Source: a virus. From it: a stretch of 35,907 nt of DNA. Both the position numbers and the translations under genes were made by a program. Where the stretch lies: IMG/VR virus record IMGVR_UViG_3300042503_000341, positions 1-35,907 of that record. The stretch is one strand, 5' to 3'. The notes beneath the pieces are model-generated. The model worked only from the letters and a program-made list of their open reading frames with translations. It was not told the DNA's origin and did not search any database. Shown here piece by piece: positions 19,806-30,900 of the stretch (position 1 is the first letter of the stretch; each line of letters starts with the position of its first letter).

Positions 19806-22800
19806 TTAATTCAGATTTAAGATATTCAATTTGTTTTTGCTGCTCTTTGATAGCTTCTACCAATAAACCTACCATGTTACCGTAAGCTACGTTATATAAT
19901 CCTGTATCTTTATCTTGATTAACAACTTCAGGTAATACGGTTAAAACTTCTTGCGCTATAACACCAGAATGACGTTTTGCTTTATCAATAGTATCATTTC
20001 TTGTAAAAGTTACACCACGTATTCCTTGGACTTTTTCTAAAGCATCTTTAATGACTTCAACATTTTCTTTTATGCGGCTATCAGAAAAAGCAGTAATATC
20101 TCCACCTGCGGTTATGGCTGCTCCTACTACTAAGTTTCCTCCATGCCAAGCATAACCATCTGCTCTAAATCTATGATATAGGTTGTCTGATATAGCTCCA
20201 CAACCAAAACCAGCACAAGAGTTACCATATATTCTTATTTCTTCATTAGAATCATCATTCAATTGAAACTCTAACCAGCTTAATCCATTACCTCTTGCAG
20301 AGTTTTCATCTATCCAACGTAAGCAATATGGGTCACTTGTGGCGCTACCACCAGTAGTTCTAAAGTTTATCCTGTTGACATTTAACTCACCAGCAAAAGC
20401 ATTTACGGTCCCGTTCAAATTGGTTGTACCATTCAAATTGGTTGTGCCGCTAACTGAAAGATTTAATGCTGTTACATAGTTATCATTACTAATCCTAAGT
20501 ATAGTACTTCCATTAAGGTTATCAATACCATTATGCGGATTTCTATTAGCAGTAAATTGTGAGTATCCAAAATCTAAACGTGTACCTGACCCATTAGACC
20601 CAATTACCCATTGTTTATCAGCAGTGTTGTGAGCAAATTGTATAGTTGGTCCATGAGAAGGATTGCTTGTAACAGTATGATTCAATGTTAAAACAGGATA
20701 CTGACCGTGCAAATAAACAACGGGTCTATAGTTAGCATCAATTAAGGTATATGTAGGCGTAGTTGTACCAAGCATTAATGTTGGACCATAATCACCACTA
20801 TTACCAATAAGACGTGCTGTAAGGCTGTTGCTGTGAACAAAATCTATATTTGAAGAACCTGTACTCATTGTTAGGGTACTAGAAGCATAAACTCCTCCTC
20901 TATCCCAAGCAGCTCCTAGTCTTACTTCACCACTATAGTTTTCTGGGTTATTTATGTAAAGATTACCAACAGAGTCAAAATATCCTATATTCCCTTTACC
21001 ATTACCTACGCTTCTCCCATTAACAGAAGCTGCATTAATATTCCAGCTTCCAGAAGCTCCACCTCCAGTTAAACTTGGAGCATAAGAATTAAAATTAGCT
21101 GAGTGTAAAGATTGTACAGGAGCAAAGTTTACTTGTTTATTTGTAGTAGGTAAGCCACTATTTGTTATGCTTGTTACTCTATTTGTAGGAAAAGAAGCAA
21201 AAGCAGCGTAAACTTTTACATTAAACCCTTCCCAATAACCACCACTTGGCCACCAAAAACATAAGTTACCATTAAAGTTTATTGCTCTTATACCATCTAT
21301 ATATTTACCATTAGAATATCCACCTGTAGAAATAATTGTATTGTCATATATATAACCTTGTATTTGTATATCAAATGGTATTGTATTAAAATATGAGTTA
21401 CCTTTTATTTCTAAAACAAATGCGTCACCAGACGAGACACCATAATTAATGCTAGTCTGAACAAGAGTACCTGAAGGGAAATCTCTATCACTATGTCTAA
21501 AGTCAAGTAAGCTATATGTAGATGTATTTGCTGATGCTGCGTTACCTGTAATACTAATATCCCAAGTCCCATTATTATGTACAAATCTATAACCAGTGTT
21601 ACCATAATTAACAGCACCATTAGCAAGAATCTTTATACCTCCATTACCCCAACTACCATTTCTAGCAATCATAAACTCATCAGAAGCCATAGTAGCAACC
21701 TGATACCAAGAGCCACTAGAAACACCTCCTGAACGACCCATTCTAATACCTGCACCGCTTGAGCTATCAACCCATGTTGCATGCTGGTTATAAGTCATTA
21801 ATCCTGGTTCAGAACCACCTCCTGCACCAAGAACACCATATGAACCAGAATCACCCCAAGCATTTGATGCAACAAAAGAAAGTTTATTCCATCCACCTGT
21901 TGTTGATATTGTAGTAGACCATATGCCATTTATTGCAAGATTACCTGATATTGTACCACCAGATAAAGGAAGTGAGTAAGAGTTGTAGTTCCCTGAATGA
22001 AGAATAACATTAGAATCAATAAGCGGATCCCCTCCATTAGGGATAGACATTCTTGGATAAAATGTACCACCATCATAATAACCTAATCTTACGCCATTTC
22101 CAGAATTATGTCCATATACACTTGTCCATGCTCCACTAACACCCATGCCATATCTTCCACTAGCTCCCATTTGTATAAGACCTAGTACTTCAGAACCATT
22201 ACCAACATTTATATTTGAAGTGAATGTTGCATATCCTGTAATTAATCCACATGCCCCATAGTTAGGAGAACCTGCATTTCCGTTTCTTATTTCAATTGTT
22301 CTAGTACCCGGTATAGCACTTATAAATAAATCTGCTGATGCAGCGGCATTAAACTGAATCTGTGCGTTGTTCCCATTAAGGCCAATATTATTACCAAAGT
22401 TTACATTACCTCCACCACTATAAATTAATGCACTAACAATATAATTAGAAGTTCTTAAGATAGCATGCGTAACATCATCACCGGTTCTTACATACTGATT
22501 CATGTTGGCAGCATAAACGTCAGCTCCATCATTTAAAAGTCTTCTCCAAGGATAGAAACCATCAGCTTCTGGGCCATAACCCCATCCTCTAAACCATAGC
22601 TGTTGTGAACTATACCCACCAGCAATTTGAAGGCCTGTATCTGCACCTTTAGCTACTATAAGTTGACCATAAGAGTTTGGTGCATTAGAAGGTTGTGCTT
22701 CTGCATTAAAAAATCCAGAAGATAAAATAGAGTTATAGTTTGTAGTAAATCTTGTGCCGTCTTGTCTCGTAGCAAATCCTCCATACGATGCTGTAATATA

Positions 22801-25635
22801 ACCAGGACCATTTGTAAGCTGGTTTAGATTAGTTAAATTTCCTGAATGCCATACAGTTGACCCGTGCCAATAAAGTACTCCATCAGTTCTCATTTCTAAG
22901 AACTTACCTTGATTCCCACTTATATGAAAGGCTATACCCGTAGTAGTATTATCATATGATTCTGTCCATAAAGCAGCAGTTGTATAATTTCCAGCAGTTT
23001 GAGATCTTCTTGCAAATATTCCACCTGTAAATACAACAGAGCTACTTGTGCTAGAACCTCTACTTGTAACGCTTTGTAAAGTGTCTGTTTCTGTGTATCC
23101 TGTTATATAACCTGAGTTATTAGTAAACTGAGATATGTTCATGTTGGATAATGAACCTGCACTACCTGTAACAGATATACCCCAACTACCACTTGCTCCA
23201 CCCCCTGTTTTAGTTGGTGCATAATCATTATAGTTAGCTGAAGAAAGCATAGTCACCCATGCAGACCAGTTATCACAACAATCTCTTAAAGTTCTAAAAT
23301 ACATCACAGCACTTGGAGAATGCCAAGAAGCAGCAATCTCCATAGCTCTCCCAGATATAACATATTGAGCAGATATATCATAAGTAGTAGGACTATTAGC
23401 TCCTCCGGTATAAGCACTATATATAGCAAGACCACTACTTACTTTTGTAGTTCTATCTATATTGTAGCTAACACCACTGCCAAGTATAGCCCAATTTGAG
23501 GATGTGACATATCCACTAGGATTACTACTATTATAAGGAGTATATCCTAATGCTGTAGTAACCATTCCTGATGTAATACCTGTTATGTATCCACTAGGAT
23601 TACTAGCTAAATAGTATGTAGAGTTATCATATGTAATTGTTGTGCCAGACGCTTTAACAAAACCTGTTCCGTTGAGTTGCGCCTGTTTACCGCCAATAGA
23701 AGCTGCAATAGTAGTAGCGAAATTAGGGTCATCGCCAAGAGCTGCCGCAAGCTCATTAAGTGTATCTAATGTCCCTGGAGCTGAATCTACTAAATTAGAA
23801 ATAGCTGTATTTACGTAAGATTGTGTAGCATAGCCCGTTAATGCAGAAGACGTGATATATCCTGCACCATTAGTAAGCTGATTGTTATTTGTTATTGTAT
23901 TTGTAATAGTAGTTGTTCCGCCACTTGTAGAAACGCTTATTCCAGAACCTGCTAGTATTGATAATATACCCGTGTTGCTAATACTTAGCGAACCTCCCGA
24001 TGTACTTACACTAATACCACTACCTGCCAAAGCAGATAATAATCCTGTATTACTAATACTGAGTGTTCCTCCCGATGTACTTACACTAATACCGCTTCCG
24101 GCAGACGCTGATAGCAAACCAGTGTTACTAATGTTCAATGTTCCTCCTGATGTACTTACGCTGATACCTGAACCTGCTGTTCCTGATAATAAGCCTGTAT
24201 TTGAAACAGTTGCAACGCCACCACTTGTGGACACACTTATACCTGAACCTGCTTGAACCGATGATACACCTGCAGTAATACTCCAAGACCTATCAGCAGA
24301 CAAGTCAAATGAAGTTCCATTTATTGTTAACGTTCTTGAAGTTGGAACGTATCCACTTAAGCTTGGTATTTGACTAACAAGAGCTAACGTTCCTGAAGCT
24401 CCTGGCATAGTGTAAACATAAGTATTGTTACTTATTGTTGAACCTAATGTTAATTGACCTGATACTCTTAACGTACCATTTATATCAGTTGTAAATGCTG
24501 ATGCTGTTCTTGTTCCAATTAAAACTTGACCACCTGCTGGTTGAAGTCTTAATGCTCCCGAAGCAACAGAAAGTCCATAATATGATTGCAATTCTGCGAA
24601 TGCTGTGGCGGTGTTGCCACCTGCGGTAAATTGTACGAAACCATTATTTCCGCCTGTTGCAGGATTAGAGTTTATTAAAATTAATTGTGCAAGAGTACCT
24701 GAAGTATTTTTAATAATAACTCCTCCATTAACATCTAGCTTAAAGTTAGCTGAGTCATAAGGAGAAGTTGTATTAATACCTATACCGCTACCATTATCGT
24801 ATATTATACTATCTGTTAATGTTGTAGCTCCTGTAGCTTTAGGTACATATCCTGTAGTTAAATTACCCGTATGCGTACCTACTGACCAACTTCTATCCGC
24901 ACTTAAATCATAAGAAGTTCCATTTATAGTTAACGTTCTAGCATTGGTTGTAGGAGTATATCCTAGCAATGTAGAGATTGACTTCATCTTGTATAAAGAT
25001 GTAGAAGTCTCATATGCTAAAACTGCATTGTCAGAAGGGGTAGATGTTATCTGAACGTTGTGAAGCTCTTGTAGCTCAAATCCGTTCTGTACCTTAACAA
25101 ATATTTCTCCGTTATTAGCATTTTTTCTAGTAACAATACCAATGAAAACTAGATGGTCAGGAGCATAAGGTTTAGCACCTAAGCCGTATATTAAATTGCC
25201 ATCTGTTCCTAGCCATACAGGATCCCCTTCAGTTCCTGCAGCCATTGTATTTAATCCAGAAAGCAACCCTTCTGTAATAACAAATCCCTTGCCATTTATT
25301 GAAAGGTCTTGTGCTATTAATCCTAATGTTTTGCTTGATGTAGCCTCTGATGCGTTTGAAGCTTTGCCAACTATCATATTAGTGCCATCAGCGCTTGTCA
25401 CATATACAGCCTGACCTTTAGTTAGAGCTACGCCTGCCTTTACTTCATGCTGAAGCGTAGACGTATAAGCTGCAGCTCCACCTGCTCCAATATCATTGTA
25501 GAGCTCTTGGCCTGTTCTGTATTTTACTATGCCATTAGAATCTATGACAAGAAACTTGTCAGTATCAGTATTAGCGTCAGCTACTGAATTTAATCCTAAT
25601 GTTCCGTATAAGGATAAATTAGATAATATTTGCAT
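19789..25635 (-). CDS. Long tail fibre with C-terminal S74 intramolecular chaperone
   Basis: 1948-aa fibre, almost certainly a trimeric receptor-binding tail fibre. The N-terminus (MQILSNLSLYGTLGLNSV) resembles that of the next virion protein upstream. The shaft contains five 25-residue repeats of AGSGISVSTSGG...NTG (about residues 460-577) and repeated NGTSYDLSADRSW and GGGASGSW units. The last 100 residues are a peptidase S74 chaperone: SDSRIKENV (candidate cleavage before Ser1851), GVIAQEVLTVLPEVV, and a terminal coiled coil (EAIKEQQKQIEYLKSEL). S74 domains help the fibre trimerise and then cut themselves off. The function is firm; the receptor is unknown. Confidence 0.92.
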   Translation of the reverse strand: MQILSNLSLYGTLGLNSVADANTDTDKFLVIDSNGIVKYRTGQELYNDIGAGGAAAYTSTLQHEVKAGVALTKGQAVYVTSADGTNMIVGKASNASEATSSKTLGLIAQDLSINGKGFVITEGLLSGLNTMAAGTEGDPVWLGTDGNLIYGLGAKPYAPDHLVFIGIVTRKNANNGEIFVKVQNGFELQELHNVQITSTPSDNAVLAYETSTSLYKMKSISTLLGYTPTTNARTLTINGTSYDLSADRSWSVGTHTGNLTTGYVPKATGATTLTDSIIYDNGSGIGINTTSPYDSANFKLDVNGGVIIKNTSGTLAQLILINSNPATGGNNGFVQFTAGGNTATAFAELQSYYGLSVASGALRLQPAGGQVLIGTRTASAFTTDINGTLRVSGQLTLGSTISNNTYVYTMPGASGTLALVSQIPSLSGYVPTSRTLTINGTSFDLSADRSWSITAGVSSVQAGSGISVSTSGGVATVSNTGLLSGTAGSGISVSTSGGTLNISNTGLLSASAGSGISVSTSGGTLSISNTGLLSALAGSGISVSTSGGSLSISNTGILSILAGSGISVSTSGGTTTITNTITNNNQLTNGAGYITSSALTGYATQSYVNTAISNLVDSAPGTLDTLNELAAALGDDPNFATTIAASIGGKQAQLNGTGFVKASGTTITYDNSTYYLASNPSGYITGITSGMVTTALGYTPYNSSNPSGYVTSSNWAILGSGVSYNIDRTTKVSSGLAIYSAYTGGANSPTTYDISAQYVISGRAMEIAASWHSPSAVMYFRTLRDCCDNWSAWVTMLSSANYNDYAPTKTGGGASGSWGISVTGSAGSLSNMNISQFTNNSGYITGYTETDTLQSVTSRGSSTSSSVVFTGGIFARRSQTAGNYTTAALWTESYDNTTTGIAFHISGNQGKFLEMRTDGVLYWHGSTVWHSGNLTNLNQLTNGPGYITASYGGFATRQDGTRFTTNYNSILSSGFFNAEAQPSNAPNSYGQLIVAKGADTGLQIAGGYSSQQLWFRGWGYGPEADGFYPWRRLLNDGADVYAANMNQYVRTGDDVTHAILRTSNYIVSALIYSGGGNVNFGNNIGLNGNNAQIQFNAAASADLFISAIPGTRTIEIRNGNAGSPNYGACGLITGYATFTSNINVGNGSEVLGLIQMGASGRYGMGVSGAWTSVYGHNSGNGVRLGYYDGGTFYPRMSIPNGGDPLIDSNVILHSGNYNSYSLPLSGGTISGNLAINGIWSTTISTTGGWNKLSFVASNAWGDSGSYGVLGAGGGSEPGLMTYNQHATWVDSSSGAGIRMGRSGGVSSGSWYQVATMASDEFMIARNGSWGNGGIKILANGAVNYGNTGYRFVHNNGTWDISITGNAASANTSTYSLLDFRHSDRDFPSGTLVQTSINYGVSSGDAFVLEIKGNSYFNTIPFDIQIQGYIYDNTIISTGGYSNGKYIDGIRAINFNGNLCFWWPSGGYWEGFNVKVYAAFASFPTNRVTSITNSGLPTTNKQVNFAPVQSLHSANFNSYAPSLTGGGASGSWNINAASVNGRSVGNGKGNIGYFDSVGNLYINNPENYSGEVRLGAAWDRGGVYASSTLTMSTGSSNIDFVHSNSLTARLIGNSGDYGPTLMLGTTTPTYTLIDANYRPVVYLHGQYPVLTLNHTVTSNPSHGPTIQFAHNTADKQWVIGSNGSGTRLDFGYSQFTANRNPHNGIDNLNGSTILRISNDNYVTALNLSVSGTTNLNGTTNLNGTVNAFAGELNVNRINFRTTGGSATSDPYCLRWIDENSARGNGLSWLEFQLNDDSNEEIRIYGNSCAGFGCGAISDNLYHRFRADGYAWHGGNLVVGAAITAGGDITAFSDSRIKENVEVIKDALEKVQGIRGVTFTRNDTIDKAKRHSGVIAQEVLTVLPEVVNQDKDTGLYNVAYGNMVGLLVEAIKEQQKQIEYLKSELNALTK
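23905..24252 (-). repeat. Five tandem 75-bp repeats inside the tail fibre
   Basis: Five copies of about 75 bp encode AGSGISVSTSGG-xxx-I-x-NTG-(L/I)LS-xx. The final residues before each repeat (SVQ, SGT, SAS, SAL, SIL) vary while AGSGISVSTSGG is constant. They are likely shaft modules that can expand or contract by recombination. They are too protein-like and lack spacers, so they are not a CRISPR array. Confidence 0.8.
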
Positions 25636-25641
25636 TTACTT

Positions 25642-26730
25642 CTATTTCTTTATAATAACTCTATAAGCATTTAACGCAGGTGCTACTGCGAAACTGATTG
25701 TAACCGTGTTTGCGTCTGTGATAACTACATCAGCAAAAACTTGTGCTAAAGTACTATTATCTTTTAACATAACGTTTACATCAATTGTCCCCAATCCGTG
25801 AGATACTGCATAAGAAGTTGCACTTCCGTTACCAATGTTTGCAGCATATCCGCCTGTTCTATTATCTATAAAAGTTTTTAACTTAAGTGGAGTTACGATT
25901 CTTTGGTCGTCAGTTCCTGTATTTACTTCAGTTTGAGTAGCAATTTCTGCTAGACCTAAAACTGTTTCAGTAGCCTGGTCTCTATTAACCTCTAATTGAA
26001 TCCAATCAGAAGCAGTAGATGTAGAAGCATTATTAACTTTAGCAACAATTACATCTCCAACATTAAAAGCTACACCACCTGTTGTACCTGCCACGCTTAC
26101 GTACCAATAGTCACCAGCTTTTGTACCAGCAACAGGAGAAGAACCTACAGGGAAACTTCCACTTGAAGCGTTCCATGCACCCTCTAGATTACCGAGGTTG
26201 CCTACGTTAGTATCAATATATGTTTTAATTGCAGCAGATGTAGCAAGTGTAGTTGAACTAGCACTAGCTAAGTCAGTTACAATGATAACTTCAGAAGGTG
26301 TTGCAGTTCCGCCTGATGTATTACCAATTACGGTATTGTTAGCAACCTGAGCAAGTTTTGCCAATGTTACTTGGTTTGCTCCAATCTTAATAGTAGTTAC
26401 AGCACCATCGTTTAATTTAGCTGTAGTGATTCCTAGGTCTTTAACACGAACTATATCGTTATCTACTTCGATTGTAGCGTTATCTACGTTTACATCTAAT
26501 GTAACAGAGCCTCCTGTGCCACCACCTGTAAGACCTGAACCTGCAACAACTGCGGTAATATCACCTGAGATATTTACCCATTGAGTAGAATCCCAAAAGT
26601 AGATAGCTTTATCAACTGTGTTGTAGTAAACTTGACCTGCAACAGGTGAGCCTGGAGGTGAAGATAGATTCTGTAACGCTACGTTGAGAATCTGATTTTT
26701 AGTTAAATCGAGGTTGGTAAGAAACTGCAT
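25642..26730 (-). CDS. Tail fibre or fibre-adaptor protein, 362 aa
   Basis: The N-terminus (MQFLTNLDLTKNQILNVALQNL) resembles the fibre start and is followed by VYYNTVDKAIYFWDSTQWVNI, a common phage fibre opening. The middle repeats strand motifs (GSGLTGGGTGGSVTLDVNVDNAT, DGAVTTIKIGANQV). The C-terminus (YAVSHGLGTIDVNVMLKDNST...VTISFAVAPALNAYRVII) is a fibre-tip-like beta domain that the next gene also carries. It probably joins fibre to tail. Its stop is seven bases before the long-fibre start. Confidence 0.78.
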   Translation of the reverse strand: MQFLTNLDLTKNQILNVALQNLSSPPGSPVAGQVYYNTVDKAIYFWDSTQWVNISGDITAVVAGSGLTGGGTGGSVTLDVNVDNATIEVDNDIVRVKDLGITTAKLNDGAVTTIKIGANQVTLAKLAQVANNTVIGNTSGGTATPSEVIIVTDLASASSTTLATSAAIKTYIDTNVGNLGNLEGAWNASSGSFPVGSSPVAGTKAGDYWYVSVAGTTGGVAFNVGDVIVAKVNNASTSTASDWIQLEVNRDQATETVLGLAEIATQTEVNTGTDDQRIVTPLKLKTFIDNRTGGYAANIGNGSATSYAVSHGLGTIDVNVMLKDNSTLAQVFADVVITDANTVTISFAVAPALNAYRVIIKK

Positions 26731-26737
26731 TTTAATT

Positions 26738-27352
26738 TTAATTTATATAAGCTTTCCCGCTTATTGGTGATGTAAATGTTATTGTTAATTGATTTAATGA
26801 ATTATAAGTTATATCTCCCACAACAGCCTGATTAGCTGTATTCACTATACTTACAGAAGGGAATTTATTTAGTTCATGAATTACTACCCATGAATTAGAA
26901 GCTACCTGTTGGTCGTGCACATAATTCTCTCTTACTTGCTCCTGAACATATTCATAATCTATCGCTACTGATATTGTATCTTGGGTAAAATTAGTTGAGC
27001 CTACTAACCCAGGCCCTAACGCTAGATTTGTTGTTTTTAATACGTAAAGACTAACGGTAGATATACCAATCTGCTCAACAGAATCAGAATATATAGGAGT
27101 CAGTTTGCCGTAATCGTATATATTAACCTTTGCAGATAATCTCTCGACTACTGAATCTAACCTAGGGTCTCCTAAATATAAATTATCAGCCCACTCTACA
27201 GACTTCTTGTATATGAAAATAATATCTCTCTCGTAATCAAGACTTTCACTATCTTCATTGAACATGTCATCATAGGCTATTGAGCCTAATCTATAGACCG
27301 TCTTATCTGCCTTTAAGAGTATCTCTGATATTTGAGGAAGAGTATAAGGCAT
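26738..27352 (-). CDS. Virion/tail protein with fibre-type C-terminal domain, 204 aa
   Basis: The N-terminal 100 residues are helical and acidic (MPYTLPQISEILLKADKTVYRLGS, DIIFIYKKSVEWADNLYLGDPRL) followed by strands. The C-terminus (HELNKFPSVSIVNTANQ, LTITFTSPISGKAYIN) matches the fibre-tip strand pattern (H-x-L...P-S-V...TF-x-P-x-G-x-A-Y) of the 362-aa protein. It is therefore a tail or fibre-attachment component. Its ATG overlaps the upstream stop as TAATG. Confidence 0.7.
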   Translation of the reverse strand: MPYTLPQISEILLKADKTVYRLGSIAYDDMFNEDSESLDYERDIIFIYKKSVEWADNLYLGDPRLDSVVERLSAKVNIYDYGKLTPIYSDSVEQIGISTVSLYVLKTTNLALGPGLVGSTNFTQDTISVAIDYEYVQEQVRENYVHDQQVASNSWVVIHELNKFPSVSIVNTANQAVVGDITYNSLNQLTITFTSPISGKAYIN

Positions 27353-27882
27353 TAATATCCTATTTTAAGTGCATCTGAAAGTTGTTTGGCTCTGTCTAAG
27401 CAACCTTGTGCGGCTCCAACATCACCATCTGCGCCAGCCTTTTTAGCTGACTCCTGTTCCATAAATAACCTCATAACGTCTTTTACAAATTTGTAATCTT
27501 TCTCTAAGCTATTGTCAATTGACATCTTGTATGTATTAGAGAAGAACGCACTCATTGTGTAGCACGTAAGTACAGGTAATTCTATCTTAGAGTATATTGA
27601 ACCAGATTGAGGGCTAGTAGATGTCAGCTCTAACTTAATAGTAAATGCGCTGTCATTTTGCATATTAGATATAGTAATACTATTACCGCTAGCAAATGGC
27701 CAAACGTATTGATTATATGTGATACTACCTACTACTAGGTAAGTTCCATCAGATTTCTGTATAGTAAGTTTTCTAGCAGAAAACGTGCCTGTTCCCTCAA
27801 CATTGTATGTTGAACTATCCGCAATAGTAAACTGGCTACAATCTGCCCCTTGAGATATACTTACCGATGTTGTAAAAGGCAT
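27352..27882 (-). CDS. Hypothetical virion protein, 176 aa
   Basis: Start set at 27882 (MPFTTSVSISQGADCSQFT); an earlier in-frame ATG at 27900 lies within the promoter element. The N-terminal 100 residues are beta-sandwich-like with repeated strand patterns (YNVEGTGTFSARKLTIQKSDGTYLVVGSITYN). The last 60 residues are helical (LEKDYKFVKDVMRLFMEQESAKKAGA, CLDRAKQLSDALKIGY). It probably belongs to the tail or connector. It follows the 2082-aa virion protein in the late operon. No family recognised. Confidence 0.65.
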   Translation of the reverse strand: MPFTTSVSISQGADCSQFTIADSSTYNVEGTGTFSARKLTIQKSDGTYLVVGSITYNQYVWPFASGNSITISNMQNDSAFTIKLELTSTSPQSGSIYSKIELPVLTCYTMSAFFSNTYKMSIDNSLEKDYKFVKDVMRLFMEQESAKKAGADGDVGAAQGCLDRAKQLSDALKIGY

Positions 27883-27897
27883 ATTTATTTGTTTATG

Positions 27898-27905
27898 CAA
27901 ATATA
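27898..27905 (-). promoter_or_regulatory. Late promoter -7 element TATATTTG
   Basis: Minus-strand TATATTTGC ending 16 nt before the chosen ATG at 27882. A TTTG lies 16 nt upstream of the -7 box, shorter than the usual spacing of 19. It supports the chosen start, because the alternative ATG would overlap it. Confidence 0.5.
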
Positions 27906-27930
27906 CCTAAAAAGCTTTATTCAAATAATA

Positions 27931-30900
27931 CTATTGGTCAGAACCTAGAATATCTTCCGCTGCCTTCCTTTGTTCCTCAAGTCTTTTAGCCTCTTCTTCT
28001 GCATCAGCAGCGTCTTGCTCTTGCTTACTAAACTCTGCATATATCTTAATAAATTTGTCAAGATCTTTCTTGTCTAGCTTCTTTGCAAATAATACTATCG
28101 CATCGTCACTAAGCATTTTTAGTTCTAGAATACCACGAACCTTCTTAAAGAATCTATCAGAACCTATCTCCTGCTTAGTCCTAACAAGAGACTCTACTTT
28201 AGCCTCTGGCTTGGCTAATGAGAACGCTCTGTATACCTTCATGGCATCTTGGTCATTATTAGCCATAGCTGTCATGAAAGCAACCGTACCTCCGTCAATA
28301 ATACCTAATTTAGGGTCAGATATTAAATCCATTTCTTTAGACCAAAGTTCAGCTCCGTACTTCTTCTTTAAATCCAATAAGTATTTAGCTCTAGATTCAG
28401 GGTCCTTAAATTTAACAGCTTCTGCTGCAGCTTGATTGATAGTCTTATTGTCAACTATGGTAGCCTTACCTTCTTCAGCAGGAACCATGTCTATAGCCTT
28501 ATTAATTAATGCATTTTCTTCTGACATGCCCCTAGCACTAAGGTTCTTGATGATTTTATTAGAAATATTCCCTACATCAGAAAAACCTAGAGTACGTCCT
28601 ATTATTGAAAGTGGCATCCAAGACATAGCAATCTTTTTGTCTTCTCCTGTTAATTTCTTAACCTGGTCTTCTCCAAATGGGTCTTCTGTTTTAACCTCTC
28701 CACTTAAAGCAATATCGTTATACTTAGAAGCATCCATAATATTCTTAAGTAGAATACCTCCTACTCCATAGTTTTTAGCCCATGCTTCAGGACCTCCGCC
28801 ATCATATAATCTAACCTCAAATGCTTTTGGAGTATCAGGGTCTATTTTTTCTAGGCCAAAATTAACTAGCTTATCTAATCCGTCGTTCATAATAGGGTGA
28901 GGAGAGAATAAGTCGTTTGTTAAGTTTGTAATCGTAGTTCTTTTAGAAGATAATTCTCTTCTTCTTTTCTCTTCTTGGGAAGGAGTAGTATTTGACATCT
29001 TATCTGCAATACCCCATTGGATATTATTAGCCATCTGCCATATAGCATTATACACAAACATCTCGGCAGCAGTACCTGCTAACGATTTTACAGCTAACCC
29101 TCTATCTTCCACAGATACACCTTTACCTAAAGCAACTCTAATATTACCACCAACTTTTGCCTTTTGGTTCATCGTGTAGTTCGCTAGAGTCATTACCGTA
29201 TTCTTGAACGCCTTATGATAAGGGTCTTGAGAGCCAATGAATGTGCCTTGTAAATCTGTATCAGATACGTTCTGACTCACATTGGTCATCTGTTCAGCGT
29301 AATCTGCTGCATCTTTATTTATCTCATGAGTTTTCCAATCTAGATTAGAAACATCCTCTCCTTTCTTTCTTAAGGCATCTTTATAATAAGATAACCAAGC
29401 CATTCTAGCTGTAAGTATATCCGAGTATCCAACAAATATTTTTAGTTTTGCTTCTTGTATTTTTCCTAACGCTCTCACGCCTCTCATTAATGCATTATCA
29501 TCAGCCTGTCTGAGCATTGAGCTTACTCTTTCCATGCTAAATTGAGAACCCATGCCTCTATTAGATATACCATACCCGATTCTATCTAAAAAATCATGTG
29601 CATCTGCGTTAAGTGCGTCATTAATAGCTAATCTACCATTAGTAGCTATAAGCGTATGCATTGATGGTGCTAGCTGTTTGAATGGCTGCGCAAATGAAGA
29701 TAATGCAGTTGATACTGCCGTTGTAGCAGCAACGGATAAAGACCTGCCCACATTACTAAATTCCCTTGATTCTGCTATGTCTCTATTCTGCATTCTTTTA
29801 GCATAATTGCTAATCTTTCCTTTAAATACATTGCCGTCTTCTTGATTAAATATTTTATCAAAGAATGGAGAATCCCTAAATGCTTTAACTTGCCTTAAAT
29901 CTTTGGCTGTATGTATATTAGTCAGTGCTGTTTTAAGGGCCCTATTACTATTATAGTCAAAATCTAAATCAATAAACTTGCCATTAGGTAACATTTCAGG
30001 GTCTGTTGTCTTCATTAATGTTCCGCTCTTTACGTCAGGTATGTAATCGTAGCTAGAAAAGAATGGATTATCAGACAATGGGTCCATAGATGTTGGAGTT
30101 TCGCTCTTATCAAATTTCCCGTAAGTGTCTTGAGTATAGTTATTATGAAATCCTAAATCCTGATTGTATATGTTAAGGTTAACATCTTTCATTTTTTCAT
30201 AATGTTTACCCCACTGATTAGTCCACCAATTAACAGCCTCTAGGTTTACACTATCTGCCTTAGAATCTACCTCTAATGAATTTTTAGAATCCCTTACAAG
30301 TTTATCAAAAGCAGTTTGGTATAAATCAGCCATCTTCCCATAATCGCCGCCTCTGCTTCTCAATGCGTCGATAGTTTCTTGCAATAAAGTTTTTCTTCTA
30401 TTAAACTCTTTAGCCACAGAAGCTTCATCGCCACCCCTATTTCTTCTCATAAAGGCTAACATGCCTCTTTCATATATATTTTCTTTGGCATCAAATCTTA
30501 ATCCATTTGGATTTGTTTTAGATTTTAAAATTCCTCCATATTTTCCAACAAACTTATCTGTATATTCTTTAGACGCTTCTTGGTAAATCTTCTCTGCCAT
30601 ATTCTTATTACGCATTAAAGAAGACATTCCCATATACTTTTGAACAAGTAATGATTTATTAGTACCAAATGCTTTATCAAACAAAACAGGTAAGCTAGTC
30701 ATGTCGGCAGCAAACCATCTAGCTGCTTTTCTACCAAAAAGAGACTTAATAGTCAACGATTTTATTCCATAAGATTCTAGTATTCTGCCTCCCTGATACG
30801 CTTCTCCAATAGCTATTGCTGAATCAAGATTAGATACCTTTCCATTAACTGCAAAGTTGTTCAACGCTTCTACTACAGTATATGCATCTTTTAATGGCAG

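Noticed and set aside
23905-24252. CRISPR-like array
   Set aside because: Repeats are contiguous 75-bp coding units without unique spacers and translate to a regular fibre motif.
23882-24256. Plus-strand ORF of about 124 aa with repeats (LTLIPLPA)
   Set aside because: Shadow of the fibre repeat units on the other strand; the repeat is protein-coding in the minus frame.
18972-25635. Diversity-generating retroelement targeting the fibre
   Set aside because: No reverse transcriptase gene and no obvious template repeat in the window.
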